Positions 57,820-64,000 of a stretch of 64,000 nucleotides of DNA are shown here, in pieces (positions within the stretch are counted from its first letter, which is position 1; each line of letters starts with the position of its first letter). Below the pieces are notes generated by a model. That model was not told the DNA's origin, searched no databases, and worked only from the letters and a program-made list of their open reading frames with translations. A program made the translations under genes and the position numbers. The stretch is from positions 186,001 to 250,000 of the forward strand of contig NZ_JADFTZ010000003.1 in assembly GCF_015223105.1 (NCBI RefSeq), given 5' to 3'. The DNA comes from Flavobacterium proteolyticum. GTDB lineage: Bacteria; Bacteroidota; Bacteroidia; Flavobacteriales; Flavobacteriaceae.

Positions 57820-58299
57820 CTAAATTTCCTCTTCCATCCAAGCTTTTAACATCCAATTTGTTTTTTCTTGTTCAGCAATAAAATCGCTCATCATCGAATT
57901 TGTTCCTTCATCATTTATAGCATTCGATTTAGTCAAAATTGCTCTTTCTATTTGTAATAAAACAGACAATGAATCTAATATTAATTGAATGGCTTCTACA
58001 TCTTTCGAAATTCCTTTTCCAACTTTTAATTTACTATTTGCCATATAATCTGAAAAAGTGTGCAAAGGTGTTCCTCCCAAAGTTAACACTCGTTCGGCTA
58101 TCAAATCAATTTTAATTTGACTATCATTATATAATTCTTCAAATTTTAAATGCAAATCAAAAAAACGTTTTCCTTTAATGTTCCAATGTAATCCTCTCAA
58201 ATTTTGATAGTATATTTGAAAGTTAGATAACAATCCATTCAATTCTGTTACTAATTCCTCTGATTGTTCTTTTGGTAATCCTAAACTATTTAATTTCAT
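57820..58299 (-). CDS. dps: Dps, DNA-binding ferritin-like protein
   Basis: A 159-residue Dps-family miniferritin. The ferroxidase site residues appear in GLHWNIKGKRFFDLHLKFEE and IDLIAERVLTLGG; the C-terminal EKTNWMLKAWMEEE is typical. Dps oxidises iron with hydrogen peroxide and protects DNA in starvation and oxidative stress. It is divergent from oxyR. A palindrome TATCAAT-N7-ATTGATA centred at 58354 lies 35 bp upstream of the end of its perfect -7 element (58319-58326). This is an activator position that fits OxyR control. Confidence 0.95.
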   Translation of the reverse strand: MKLNSLGLPKEQSEELVTELNGLLSNFQIYYQNLRGLHWNIKGKRFFDLHLKFEELYNDSQIKIDLIAERVLTLGGTPLHTFSDYMANSKLKVGKGISKDVEAIQLILDSLSVLLQIERAILTKSNAINDEGTNSMMSDFIAEQEKTNWMLKAWMEEEI

Positions 58300-58318
58300 A
58301 ATTCTTAATTTATATATC

Positions 58319-58326
58319 CAAAATTA
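58319..58326 (-). promoter_or_regulatory. -7 element of dps
   Basis: TAATTTTG on the minus strand, a perfect TAnnTTTG match, 20 bp before the dps start. Confidence 0.6.
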
Positions 58327-58343
58327 AAATTTTAAGGTTTTAT

Positions 58344-58364
58344 TATCAATAAATTTAATTGATA
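58344..58364. promoter_or_regulatory. OxyR operator between dps and oxyR
   Basis: TATCAAT-AAATTTA-ATTGATA: 7-bp inverted arms with a 7-bp centre, consistent with a LysR-type T-N11-A site. The centre (58354) is 35 bp upstream of the dps -7 end (near -41, activation) and 23 bp before the end of the oxyR -7 element (near -29, autorepression). Confidence 0.75.
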
Positions 58365-58369
58365 GTTTT

Positions 58370-58377
58370 TATATTTG
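58370..58377 (+). promoter_or_regulatory. -7 element of oxyR
   Basis: TATATTTG, perfect TAnnTTTG match, 18 bp before the ATG at 58395. Confidence 0.65.
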
Positions 58378-58394
58378 CATCAAATTTATCAATA

Positions 58395-59333
58395 ATGACA
58401 ATTACACAACTATATTACGTTTTGGCGGTTGCCGAATACAAAAATTTTACTTTAGCTGCTGAAAAATGTTTCGTTACTCAACCTACATTAAGTATGCAAA
58501 TACAAAAACTAGAAGATGAATTGGATATTTTAATTTTTGATCGAAGTAAAAAACCAATTTTATTAACTGAAGTTGGGGAGAAAATCGTCAATCAAGCTAA
58601 GAATATTGTTAACGAAGCAGGAAGAATAAAAGACATCGTTGACCAACAAAAAGGTTACATTGGTGGCGAATTTAAAGTGGGAATTATTCCAACGGTTATG
58701 CCAACTCTACTTCCTATGTTCTTAAATAATTTTATTAAAAAATATCCAAAAGTCAATTTGATTATTGAAGAACAAACAACTGAGGAAATTATTAAAAAAT
58801 TAAAGAATGGCCATTTAGATTGTGCTATTGCTGCAACTCCTTTGGAGGAAGAAAATCTAAAAGAGATTGTTTTATATTACGAGCCTTTTGTAGCCTATGT
58901 ACCATCAAATCATCCATCAATTGATAAAAAAGAAATTGAAATTGCTGATTTAGACCTTGATAAAATTCTACTTTTACAAGATGGACATTGTTTTAGAAAT
59001 GGTATTCTAAATTTATGTAAAAACAATAAATACATTACAGACAGTCATTTTCAATTAGAAAGTGGAAGCTTTGAAACCCTTATTAAATTAGCAGATGAAG
59101 GCTTAGGCACTACACTACTCCCTTATTTACATACTTTAGATTTGAATGAAAAAAGTAAAACAAAACTAAAACCATTTAAAGATCCTAAACCTGCTCGAGA
59201 AGTAAGTTTGATTTATCCTAAAAATGAATTAAAAATTCATATCATTAATGCTTTACGCGATACTATCGCTGGCGTTGTTCGTGGAGCTATTGCTTTTAGT
59301 GATGTTGAGATTATCAGTCCAAAAACAAAATAA
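58395..59333 (+). CDS. oxyR: OxyR, LysR-type peroxide-responsive regulator
   Basis: A 312-residue LysR-type regulator: N-terminal helix-turn-helix (MTITQLYYVLAVAEYKNFTL, AAEKCFVTQPTLSMQIQKLE) and a periplasmic-binding-protein-like sensor domain. The peroxide-sensing cysteines appear in DGHCFRNGILNLC (C-x8-C), the spacing of E. coli OxyR C199/C208. The start at 58395 is chosen because the in-frame ATG at 58359 lies within the operator and upstream of the -7 element. Divergent dps and a palindrome at an activating position for it support the assignment. It ends at a terminator (59356-59378). Confidence 0.93.
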   Translation: MTITQLYYVLAVAEYKNFTLAAEKCFVTQPTLSMQIQKLEDELDILIFDRSKKPILLTEVGEKIVNQAKNIVNEAGRIKDIVDQQKGYIGGEFKVGIIPTVMPTLLPMFLNNFIKKYPKVNLIIEEQTTEEIIKKLKNGHLDCAIAATPLEEENLKEIVLYYEPFVAYVPSNHPSIDKKEIEIADLDLDKILLLQDGHCFRNGILNLCKNNKYITDSHFQLESGSFETLIKLADEGLGTTLLPYLHTLDLNEKSKTKLKPFKDPKPAREVSLIYPKNELKIHIINALRDTIAGVVRGAIAFSDVEIISPKTK

Positions 59334-59355
59334 ATTTCAATTTATAGCATAAAAA

Positions 59356-59378
59356 AAGTCCCGAGGTTATCGGGACTT
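59356..59378. terminator. Terminator between oxyR and the 64-residue gene
   Basis: AAGTCCCGA (59356-59364) and TCGGGACTT (59370-59378), 5-nt loop. T-rich on the plus strand after it and A-rich before it, so it may work both ways. Confidence 0.82.
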
Positions 59379-59385
59379 ATATTTT

Positions 59386-59580
59386 TTAGTTGATATAAAT
59401 TAAACATTGTCTTAATTCAGGCTTTTCTTCGGTAAACTGTAAAAGCCACTCTCTTAATTGATCAATTTCGTAAGGAAGCAATATTCGGACTGCTTTTTCT
59501 AATTCTTTACAAAATAGTTTTGCATCAAAACTCACTCGCTCCAAGATTGATTTGGTGTAAGAAAACATAGGTCTGGGCAT
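59386..59580 (-). CDS. Conserved-looking 64-residue protein, unknown function
   Basis: A 64-residue protein starting MPRPMFSYTKSILERVSFD and ending ELRQCLIYIN. It is helical, contains FCKELEKAVRILLPYEIDQL and a basic/acidic balance, with two cysteines (C23, C59). It has no signal peptide, so it is cytoplasmic. It stands alone between oxyR (convergent, terminator 8 bp beyond its stop) and mnmD. I recall close relatives in many Bacteroidota without an assigned function. It is kept as a real gene because of the tight fit to the terminator. Confidence 0.75.
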   Translation of the reverse strand: MPRPMFSYTKSILERVSFDAKLFCKELEKAVRILLPYEIDQLREWLLQFTEEKPELRQCLIYIN

Positions 59581-59712
59581 AACTTTTCTAGTTAAATGGT
59601 TAGACTAGGGGTAAGAACTTGTTGTAAAGATAAACAAAAAAATCTTTCGAAAACGATTTAGTTGGCAAAAAAAATGCTAAAATTTTATTAAATTCTCACC
59701 TTACAATAAAAA

Positions 59713-60378
59713 TCATATATTTTTTGTTGCTCTTAACATTTCACGTTTACCAGGAGCTCCAGGCAGTTTTTCAATTGAAAATCCGACACTTAGCATCGCG
59801 TTCTTAATCGATGAACGACATGCATACGTAACAAGAGTTCCTTTTGGTAAAAGTGCATCGAACATTTTCTTAAAAATGGCTTCACTCCATAATTCGGGTT
59901 GTAATGGAAATCCGAATGCATCAAAATAAATTAAATCATATTGATTTTTATCTTCTATATCATGAAAAAACTGTTTTCTCTTAGTTAAAAGAAAGTTTTC
60001 GGTAATCTTTTGTTGGCTTTCCCAATCACAAGAATGCATTTTATTAAAAACGTCTTGATACTTTTCTGCTTCTAATTCAGAAACATAATTCATTTGTGCA
60101 ATTTCTTCTTCAGAAATTGGATATGCTTCTACTCCAACGTAATTTACTTTATCTTTAGTTAGTGTTTCTAAAAAGGTAATAAAAGTATTCAGACCTGTTC
60201 CAAAACCAATCTCTAAAATCGAAATCGAATCTTGTTTTTGAAATAAATTCAATCCATTTTTAATGAAAACATGTTTCGCTTCCTGAATAGCGCCATGAGT
60301 AGAATGATAGTTCTCATCCCAATCTGGAATTCGTATGGTCGTGGACCCGTCATCGGTAATAATAATTTCTCTTTTCAT
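59713..60378 (-). CDS. mnmD: MnmD, tRNA mnm5s2U34 methyltransferase
   Basis: A 221-residue SAM-dependent methyltransferase of the MnmD (DUF752) type. Motifs include HSTHGAIQEAKHVFI, the SAM-binding ILEIGFGTGLNTFI, DLIYFDAFGFPLQPELWS and TYACRSSIKNAMLSVGF. It adds the final methyl of 5-methylaminomethyl-2-thiouridine at the wobble position of tRNAs. In E. coli this domain is fused to an FAD-dependent oxidase (MnmC1), which is missing here, so the upstream steps must be supplied elsewhere. It is followed by no strong terminator; a hairpin lies upstream at 60395-60432. Confidence 0.9.
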   Translation of the reverse strand: MKREIIITDDGSTTIRIPDWDENYHSTHGAIQEAKHVFIKNGLNLFQKQDSISILEIGFGTGLNTFITFLETLTKDKVNYVGVEAYPISEEEIAQMNYVSELEAEKYQDVFNKMHSCDWESQQKITENFLLTKRKQFFHDIEDKNQYDLIYFDAFGFPLQPELWSEAIFKKMFDALLPKGTLVTYACRSSIKNAMLSVGFSIEKLPGAPGKREMLRATKNI

Positions 60379-60394
60379 AGCAAATTCAAAAAGA

Positions 60395-60432
60395 AAAGGT
60401 TTAAGAATTCGTAATCTAGTTCTTAAACCTTT
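60395..60432 (-). terminator. Terminator of the cytochrome c-DUF4920 operon
   Basis: A perfect 13-bp stem AAAGGTTTAAGAA (60395-60407) and TTCTTAAACCTTT (60420-60432) with a 12-nt loop. The minus strand continues T-rich. Confidence 0.82.
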
Positions 60433-60447
60433 CTATTTTATGAGCAA

Positions 60448-60912
60448 TTACTCAATATACAATTTCTTAATTTTTGGTATCGGTCCACCGCATTTCACTT
60501 CATGACATTGAATACAAGCGTCAATTCCGTTATTAAAGTGTTCTTTCGCATTCTTCGGATCTTGATAAATTAATTCCTGAGCTTTGATAAATTTAGCCGC
60601 TTGCTCTTCGAAAAAAGCATCTTTATCGGTTTCGTCTGTCATCACCGCTTTATGAATGCGAATAAAATGTTGCGGAAATTTTCCTATCGTATCCCCTTTT
60701 ATAATGCGCTCTTTCAAACGCTGGTTGTCCACATACATTTGCTCCATTAAAGCTGCCATTTCTGACATTTCGTACATTTCAAAACCATCTTTATTTACTT
60801 TTGAATCGGTTTCACAAGCTTCTTTATCCGTTGCTTTCTCTTCAGCTTTTTTATCACAAGATAATGATAATGAGAAAATTGCAAAAGAGCAAAGTAGAAT
60901 TAACTGTTTCAT
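60448..60912 (-). CDS. Lipoprotein cytochrome c
   Basis: A 154-residue lipoprotein (SLSLSC, Cys19) with one haem-binding motif CIQCH near the C-terminus (about residues 138-142), followed by EVKCGGPIPKIKKLY. The region ahead is helical (KDAFFEEQAAKFIKAQELIY), with an NGIDACIQCHEVKCGG pattern that fits a small cytochrome c' or c-type monohaem protein. It would sit in the periplasm or on the outer membrane. The ATG overlaps the stop of the DUF4920 gene upstream (TAATG), so the two are coupled. Its electron partner is unknown. Confidence 0.8.
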   Translation of the reverse strand: MKQLILLCSFAIFSLSLSCDKKAEEKATDKEACETDSKVNKDGFEMYEMSEMAALMEQMYVDNQRLKERIIKGDTIGKFPQHFIRIHKAVMTDETDKDAFFEEQAAKFIKAQELIYQDPKNAKEHFNNGIDACIQCHEVKCGGPIPKIKKLYIE

Positions 60913-61403
60913 TATTTAGAGATTAAAACACCATCAGCCATAAAAGAATACGTCACTTTTGGTTCTGTAATACTATCAATTGCTGCTTGAGATTTTCCAG
61001 CATCTTTTGCATAATGTTTCAAAACATCAACGCTTTCAATACTTAGAAATGCTTTTCCATTAACAATTACTTCTTTATCTTGTGCGTTTTTTGGAACAAA
61101 GAAACCATAATCTTTGAATTTTACAAACGCTTCTTTGTCATCAGCCAAATCTAAAGTCATCCAACAACCTTTCTTCTGACAAACTTCGTTGATACCTGAT
61201 TTGAATTTTACTTCTAAAGTGTCTCCTTCTTTTAAAGTTTTGAATTTTTCCATCATTTCTGCACTAGTTAAAGCACCATCCGACGAAATTGAATCACCAA
61301 AAACAGCATAATCAACTTTTGCAATCTCTGGTTTTGCTTCTTGTTTTTGTTCACAACTAACAAATGCTACTGTTAAAAGTGAAAGAGTAAGTATTTTTTT
61401 CAT
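60912..61403 (-). CDS. DUF4920-family lipoprotein
   Basis: A 163-residue lipoprotein: MKKILTLSLLTVAFVSC gives Cys17. The DUF4920 domain follows (about 40-160), with FGDSISSDGALTSAEMMEKF, the CQKKGCWMTLDL motif and VNGKAFLSIESVDVLKHYAKD. The paired cysteines near residue 90 may bind a metal or form a disulfide. The frame is open to 61427, but the -7 element occupies 61425-61432, so 61403 is the start. It is translationally coupled to a lipoprotein cytochrome c, which suggests a shared redox or copper-related role. Confidence 0.85.
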   Translation of the reverse strand: MKKILTLSLLTVAFVSCEQKQEAKPEIAKVDYAVFGDSISSDGALTSAEMMEKFKTLKEGDTLEVKFKSGINEVCQKKGCWMTLDLADDKEAFVKFKDYGFFVPKNAQDKEVIVNGKAFLSIESVDVLKHYAKDAGKSQAAIDSITEPKVTYSFMADGVLISK

Positions 61404-61424
61404 TTTAAATGTGAATATTTTGAA

Positions 61425-61432
61425 CAAAAATA
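61425..61432 (-). promoter_or_regulatory. -7 element of the DUF4920-cytochrome c operon
   Basis: TATTTTTG on the minus strand, a perfect TAnnTTTG match, 21 bp before the ATG at 61403. Confidence 0.6.
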
Positions 61433-61567
61433 ACGATATTTTTTATATTTTCGGCGCATCAAAAAAAGTTTCATTTTATTTAAATTGAAGTTTTTATCAA
61501 GAATTTAAAAACCTTTGTTGTTGATAATTATTTTTCAAGAAGTAAAAATAAAACTTCTTTTTTTTAG

Positions 61568-61575
61568 TAAATTTG
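61568..61575 (+). promoter_or_regulatory. -7 element of ilvE
   Basis: TAAATTTG, a perfect TAnnTTTG match, giving a leader of about 65 nt before the ATG at 61647. No attenuator-like leader peptide rich in Val, Leu or Ile is seen there. Confidence 0.6.
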
Positions 61576-61646
61576 CAACCAATATGTAAAAATCGACTAT
61601 TTTTTTGTTGATTATACAAAACTAATTTTATAACAGTTTGACCCTA

Positions 61647-62714
61647 ATGGAATTAAAAACTTTAAACGAAATTGAAATTATTTCGGCTCCTCATTCAAAA
61701 ATCAGCGAGGTTGATTTTGAAAACTTAACCTTTGGTAATGTATTTACAGACCATATGTTAGTGTGCGATTATGTAGATGGAGCATGGCAAAAACCTGTTA
61801 TAGAGCCTTATGCACCTTTCATGATTGATCCTTCTGCAAAAGTGTTCCACTACGGACAAGCTATTTTTGAAGGAATGAAAGCTTACAAAGACCAACAAGA
61901 TGATGTTTGGTTGTTTAGACCTGATGAAAACTTTCACCGTTTTAATAAAAGTGCAACCCGTATGGCTATGCCAGAAGTTCCAGAAGATGTTTTCCTTGGA
62001 GGTTTACACCGTTTATTAGAAATTGAAAAAGAATGGGTTAAAAAAGGAAAAGGAAATACGTTATATATACGTCCGTTTATGATTGCAACCGGACATGGTG
62101 TAATTGCAGCGCCTTCTCAAGAATATCGTTTCATAATTATTTTATCTCCAGCTCGTGCATACTATTCGGGAGAAGTTAAAGTAATTATTGCTGAACACTA
62201 CAGTAGAGCAGCAAACGGTGGAATTGGGGCAGCAAAAGCAGCTGGAAATTATTCAGCGCAATTTTACCCAACAAAATTAGCTAACGAACAAGGTTTCCAA
62301 CAAATTATTTGGACAGACGATGCAACGCATACTAAGTTAGAAGAAGCGGGAACAATGAATGTTTTCTTTAGAATTAACGATATTTTATATACAGCACCAA
62401 CAAGCGAAAGAATCTTAGATGGTGTTACTCGTAAAAGTGTTATCGAATTAGCAAAAAGAGAAAATATCAACATTGAAGTTCGTCCAGTTTTAGTAGAAGA
62501 AATTGTTGAAGCTGCTAAAAATGGTTCGTTAAAAGAAATTTTTGGAGCAGGAACGGCAGCTGTGATTAATCCAATTGTTGGTTTCTCATTCCAAGACCAT
62601 TATTATGAATTGCCTAAATTAGAAAATTCAATGGCGCTTGAAATCAAAGAAAAATTAACAAATATTCAGTATAAATTAGCAGAAGATACTTTCGGGTGGA
62701 CTGTTAAAATATAA
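61647..62714 (+). CDS. ilvE: Branched-chain amino acid aminotransferase
   Basis: A 355-residue class IV PLP-dependent aminotransferase, the last step of Val, Leu and Ile synthesis and the first of their breakdown. Motifs are HYGQAIFEGMKAYK, the PLP lysine in GGIGAAKAAGNYSAQFYP, IIWTDDATHTKLEEAGTMN and FGAGTAAVINPI. The N-terminal extension (about 50 residues before the fold) matches the long, mitochondrial-type form rather than E. coli IlvE. A TTG at 61638 is in frame, but the ATG at 61647 is the better start. It stands alone with its own promoter and terminator. Confidence 0.95.
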   Translation: MELKTLNEIEIISAPHSKISEVDFENLTFGNVFTDHMLVCDYVDGAWQKPVIEPYAPFMIDPSAKVFHYGQAIFEGMKAYKDQQDDVWLFRPDENFHRFNKSATRMAMPEVPEDVFLGGLHRLLEIEKEWVKKGKGNTLYIRPFMIATGHGVIAAPSQEYRFIIILSPARAYYSGEVKVIIAEHYSRAANGGIGAAKAAGNYSAQFYPTKLANEQGFQQIIWTDDATHTKLEEAGTMNVFFRINDILYTAPTSERILDGVTRKSVIELAKRENINIEVRPVLVEEIVEAAKNGSLKEIFGAGTAAVINPIVGFSFQDHYYELPKLENSMALEIKEKLTNIQYKLAEDTFGWTVKI

Positions 62715-62733
62715 GAATTTAGAAATATTGTAA

Positions 62734-62770
62734 AAAAAAGTTGCCTTCGAGAACCTCAGGCAACTTTTTT
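62734..62770. terminator. Bidirectional terminator between ilvE and the mazG-like gene
   Basis: A perfect 13-bp stem AAAAAAGTTGCCT (62734-62746) and AGGCAACTTTTTT (62758-62770) with an 11-nt loop; the two genes converge. Confidence 0.86.
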
Positions 62771-63153
62771 TATTTTAAAATCTCCTCAAAATTTGGTTTG
62801 AAATAGTTTGGTCCTTTCATTACTTTTCCGTCTTCACGGTAAATTGGTTTCCCGTCTTCGCCTAATTTACTCATATTCGAACGTTGGATTTCATCAAAAA
62901 TTTCTTCAATTTTATGCTGTAAACCATGTTCTAAAATCGTACCACATAAAATATATAGCATATCGCCCAAAGCATCAGCTATTTCAACAATGTCATTGTT
63001 TTGAACGGCTTCTAGATATTCTTCATTTTCCTCTTTCATTAAATTGTAACGAAGTTCGTTTTTTAAAGCACCTAAATCGGCTTTCATTTCTTCACTTACT
63101 CCTAAACCATAGGTTTCGTGAAATAATCTTACTGCTTTTAATTGTTTTTGCAT
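62770..63153 (-). CDS. MazG-like nucleotide pyrophosphohydrolase
   Basis: A 127-residue all-alpha NTP pyrophosphohydrolase. The metal-binding acidic residues are in KEENEEYLEAVQNND and EIADALGDMLYIL, the E-x2-E...E-x2-D arrangement of MazG and related phosphoribosyl-ATP pyrophosphohydrolases. The single domain and short length resemble phage- or HisE-type MazG-like proteins, which hydrolyse dNTPs or house-clean damaged nucleotides. Substrate is not predictable. The 3' end reaches the edge of the shared terminator with ilvE. Confidence 0.85.
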   Translation of the reverse strand: MQKQLKAVRLFHETYGLGVSEEMKADLGALKNELRYNLMKEENEEYLEAVQNNDIVEIADALGDMLYILCGTILEHGLQHKIEEIFDEIQRSNMSKLGEDGKPIYREDGKVMKGPNYFKPNFEEILK

Positions 63154-63206
63154 AATTAACTATATAAATTTCACTAAATTTAGAAAATTTGATACTATTA
63201 AATTAT

Positions 63207-63214
63207 TACTTTTG
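63207..63214 (+). promoter_or_regulatory. -7 element of the 62-residue membrane protein
   Basis: TACTTTTG, perfect match to TAnnTTTG, 14 bp before the ATG. Confidence 0.55.
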
Positions 63215-63228
63215 TAAAAATTTTCAAT

Positions 63229-63417
63229 ATGTTTTCAACAGGCCAAATCTACTTTGCTATTTTCTTTGTTATTGTATTTGTAACTACTATGATTATAGTG
63301 TACCGAAAAGATTTAAAACAAATGAAACCGTTCTATAAAGGAACATATTGGGTATTTTTAGGATTTTTAGTTTTTATTGGATTACTCTTTCTAATTAAAG
63401 TACTAATGAAAGATTAA
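63229..63417 (+). CDS. Small two-helix membrane protein
   Basis: A 62-residue protein with two hydrophobic helices (about 7-25 and 38-58) joined by a basic loop (YRKDLKQMKPFYKGTYW). No known family is recognised. It has a clean promoter and its size and topology look designed rather than random. It precedes an SRPBCC-type gene on the same strand by 34 bp, but that gene has its own -7 element. Function is unknown. Confidence 0.7.
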   Translation: MFSTGQIYFAIFFVIVFVTTMIIVYRKDLKQMKPFYKGTYWVFLGFLVFIGLLFLIKVLMKD

Positions 63418-63423
63418 TTTTCT

Positions 63424-63431
63424 TACTTTTG
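63424..63431 (+). promoter_or_regulatory. -7 element of the SRPBCC-protein gene
   Basis: TACTTTTG, perfect TAnnTTTG match, 20 bp before the ATG at 63452. Confidence 0.55.
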
Positions 63432-63451
63432 AAAAACAAATTCATGTCTCA

Positions 63452-64000
63452 ATGAGAATTTTAAAATACATACTTCTTTTATTACTTCTTTTAGGTGTAG
63501 CATTTATTGTATTTGTAGCTACTCAGCAAAGCGATTATAAGGTAGTGCGTTCAAAAGAAATAAAAGTTTCAAAAGATTTTGTTTACAATTTTGTTTCTGA
63601 TAGTACTGCTTTAATCGATTGGAATCCTTGGAATAAGAGCAACGTAATTATCAAAAATCAAAAATTAACTCCTAGTGATACAATAATACAAATTATCACT
63701 ATTTCAGGTTTAAAAAACGAATCTTTAATACGTTTTCAAAACACTAAAACAGGAGCATTAGTTACTTGGGAATTAAAAGGAAAATTAGATTTTGAATTAA
63801 AGTTATTAAGTGTTCTTCAAGGTGGCGTTGATAATGTTTTAGGGGATAAATTAGATGAAGGGTTAAACAATATAGATACTTACCTAGTAAAAGAACTAAT
63901 CTCATACAAAATAGCCATTGGTGGATTGGTTACAAAACATGCAACAAATTATATCCAACAAATTGATACTTGTTCAATATCTGATTTTCAAAAAGTATCT
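63452..64000 (+). CDS. SRPBCC/polyketide cyclase-like membrane-anchored protein (5' part)
   Basis: An open frame of 183 codons that runs off the right edge. It starts MRILKYILLLLLLLGVAF (one membrane helix) and continues with VRSKEIKVSKDFVYNFVSD and DWNPWNK, the start of a START/SRPBCC fold. NTKTGALVTWELKGKLDFE and a Gly-Gly-Val-Asp-Asn-Val-Leu-Gly-Asp-Lys segment match the related 'polyketide cyclase / dehydratase and lipid transport' domain of Bacteroidota, sometimes joined to an effector-binding GyrI-like domain downstream. Whether a second domain exists cannot be seen here. Confidence 0.8.
   Translation, partial: MRILKYILLLLLLLGVAFIVFVATQQSDYKVVRSKEIKVSKDFVYNFVSDSTALIDWNPWNKSNVIIKNQKLTPSDTIIQIITISGLKNESLIRFQNTKTGALVTWELKGKLDFELKLLSVLQGGVDNVLGDKLDEGLNNIDTYLVKELISYKIAIGGLVTKHATNYIQQIDTCSISDFQKVS

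Overview
The window is chromosomal DNA from a member of the Flavobacteriaceae, most likely Flavobacterium or a close relative. The evidence is an AT-rich base composition, a fused CcoN-CcoO cbb3 oxidase subunit, a SusC/SusD glycan-uptake locus, bacillithiol and menaquinone genes, and promoters of the Bacteroidota type (TAnnTTTG at -7, sometimes with TTTG 19 nt upstream). Almost everything is intact, densely packed core genome. I see no phage, insertion sequence, CRISPR array or integrase.

Layout. 1-7.1 kb: a cbb3 cytochrome oxidase cluster (ccoI, ccoS, ccoNO, ccoQ, ccoP, start of ccoG) on the minus strand, with a divergent Crp/Fnr-type regulator. TGAT-N4-ATCA palindromes sit in front of both ccoS and ccoI. 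7.2-13.4 kb: a small membrane protein between two copies of one terminator, a rhodanese, a MarR regulator with tandem operators leading a nitroreductase and a YceI protein, then a group of unrecognised envelope proteins including a SIMPL-domain protein. 13.4-23.7 kb: tRNA-His, bshB1 (bacillithiol), menF and a hotdog thioesterase (menaquinone), two lipoproteins, purL, an EamA transporter and a membrane-anchored phosphatase next to an LTA-synthase-like sulfatase. 25.7-33.5 kb: a complete fatty-acid beta-oxidation set (acyl-CoA synthetase, MarR regulator, fadN-fadA-fadE) sharing a palindromic operator at two promoters. 33.5-36 kb: bcp, a cluster-less endonuclease III, DUF2200, a 47-residue small protein and an ECF sigma factor.

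36.1-50.1 kb: a polysaccharide utilisation locus. In transcription order it holds a membrane-spanning sensor/LuxR regulator, SusC, SusD, a surface glycan-binding lipoprotein with a duplicated 150-residue module, a PKD-GH16 lipoprotein, a GH3 beta-glucosidase and a second GH16. Two GH16 enzymes with a GH3 point to laminarin or another beta-1,3-glucan. 50.4-64 kb: uvrA with a LETM1-like gene directly downstream, two beta-carbonic anhydrases with a SulP transporter, divergent dps/oxyR with a palindrome placed to act on both, mnmD, a lipoprotein cytochrome c with a DUF4920 lipoprotein, ilvE, a MazG-like protein, a small membrane protein and the start of an SRPBCC protein.

The most informative non-coding signals are four regulator/operator sets that can be read directly: Fnr-type, MarR upstream of the nitroreductase, MarR of beta-oxidation, and OxyR. 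Their distances to the -7 elements suggest activation or repression. I did not find a clearly new multi-gene system. The best candidates for undescribed biology are the 10.0-13.4 kb envelope group, the LETM1-like gene behind uvrA, and the structured purL leader.
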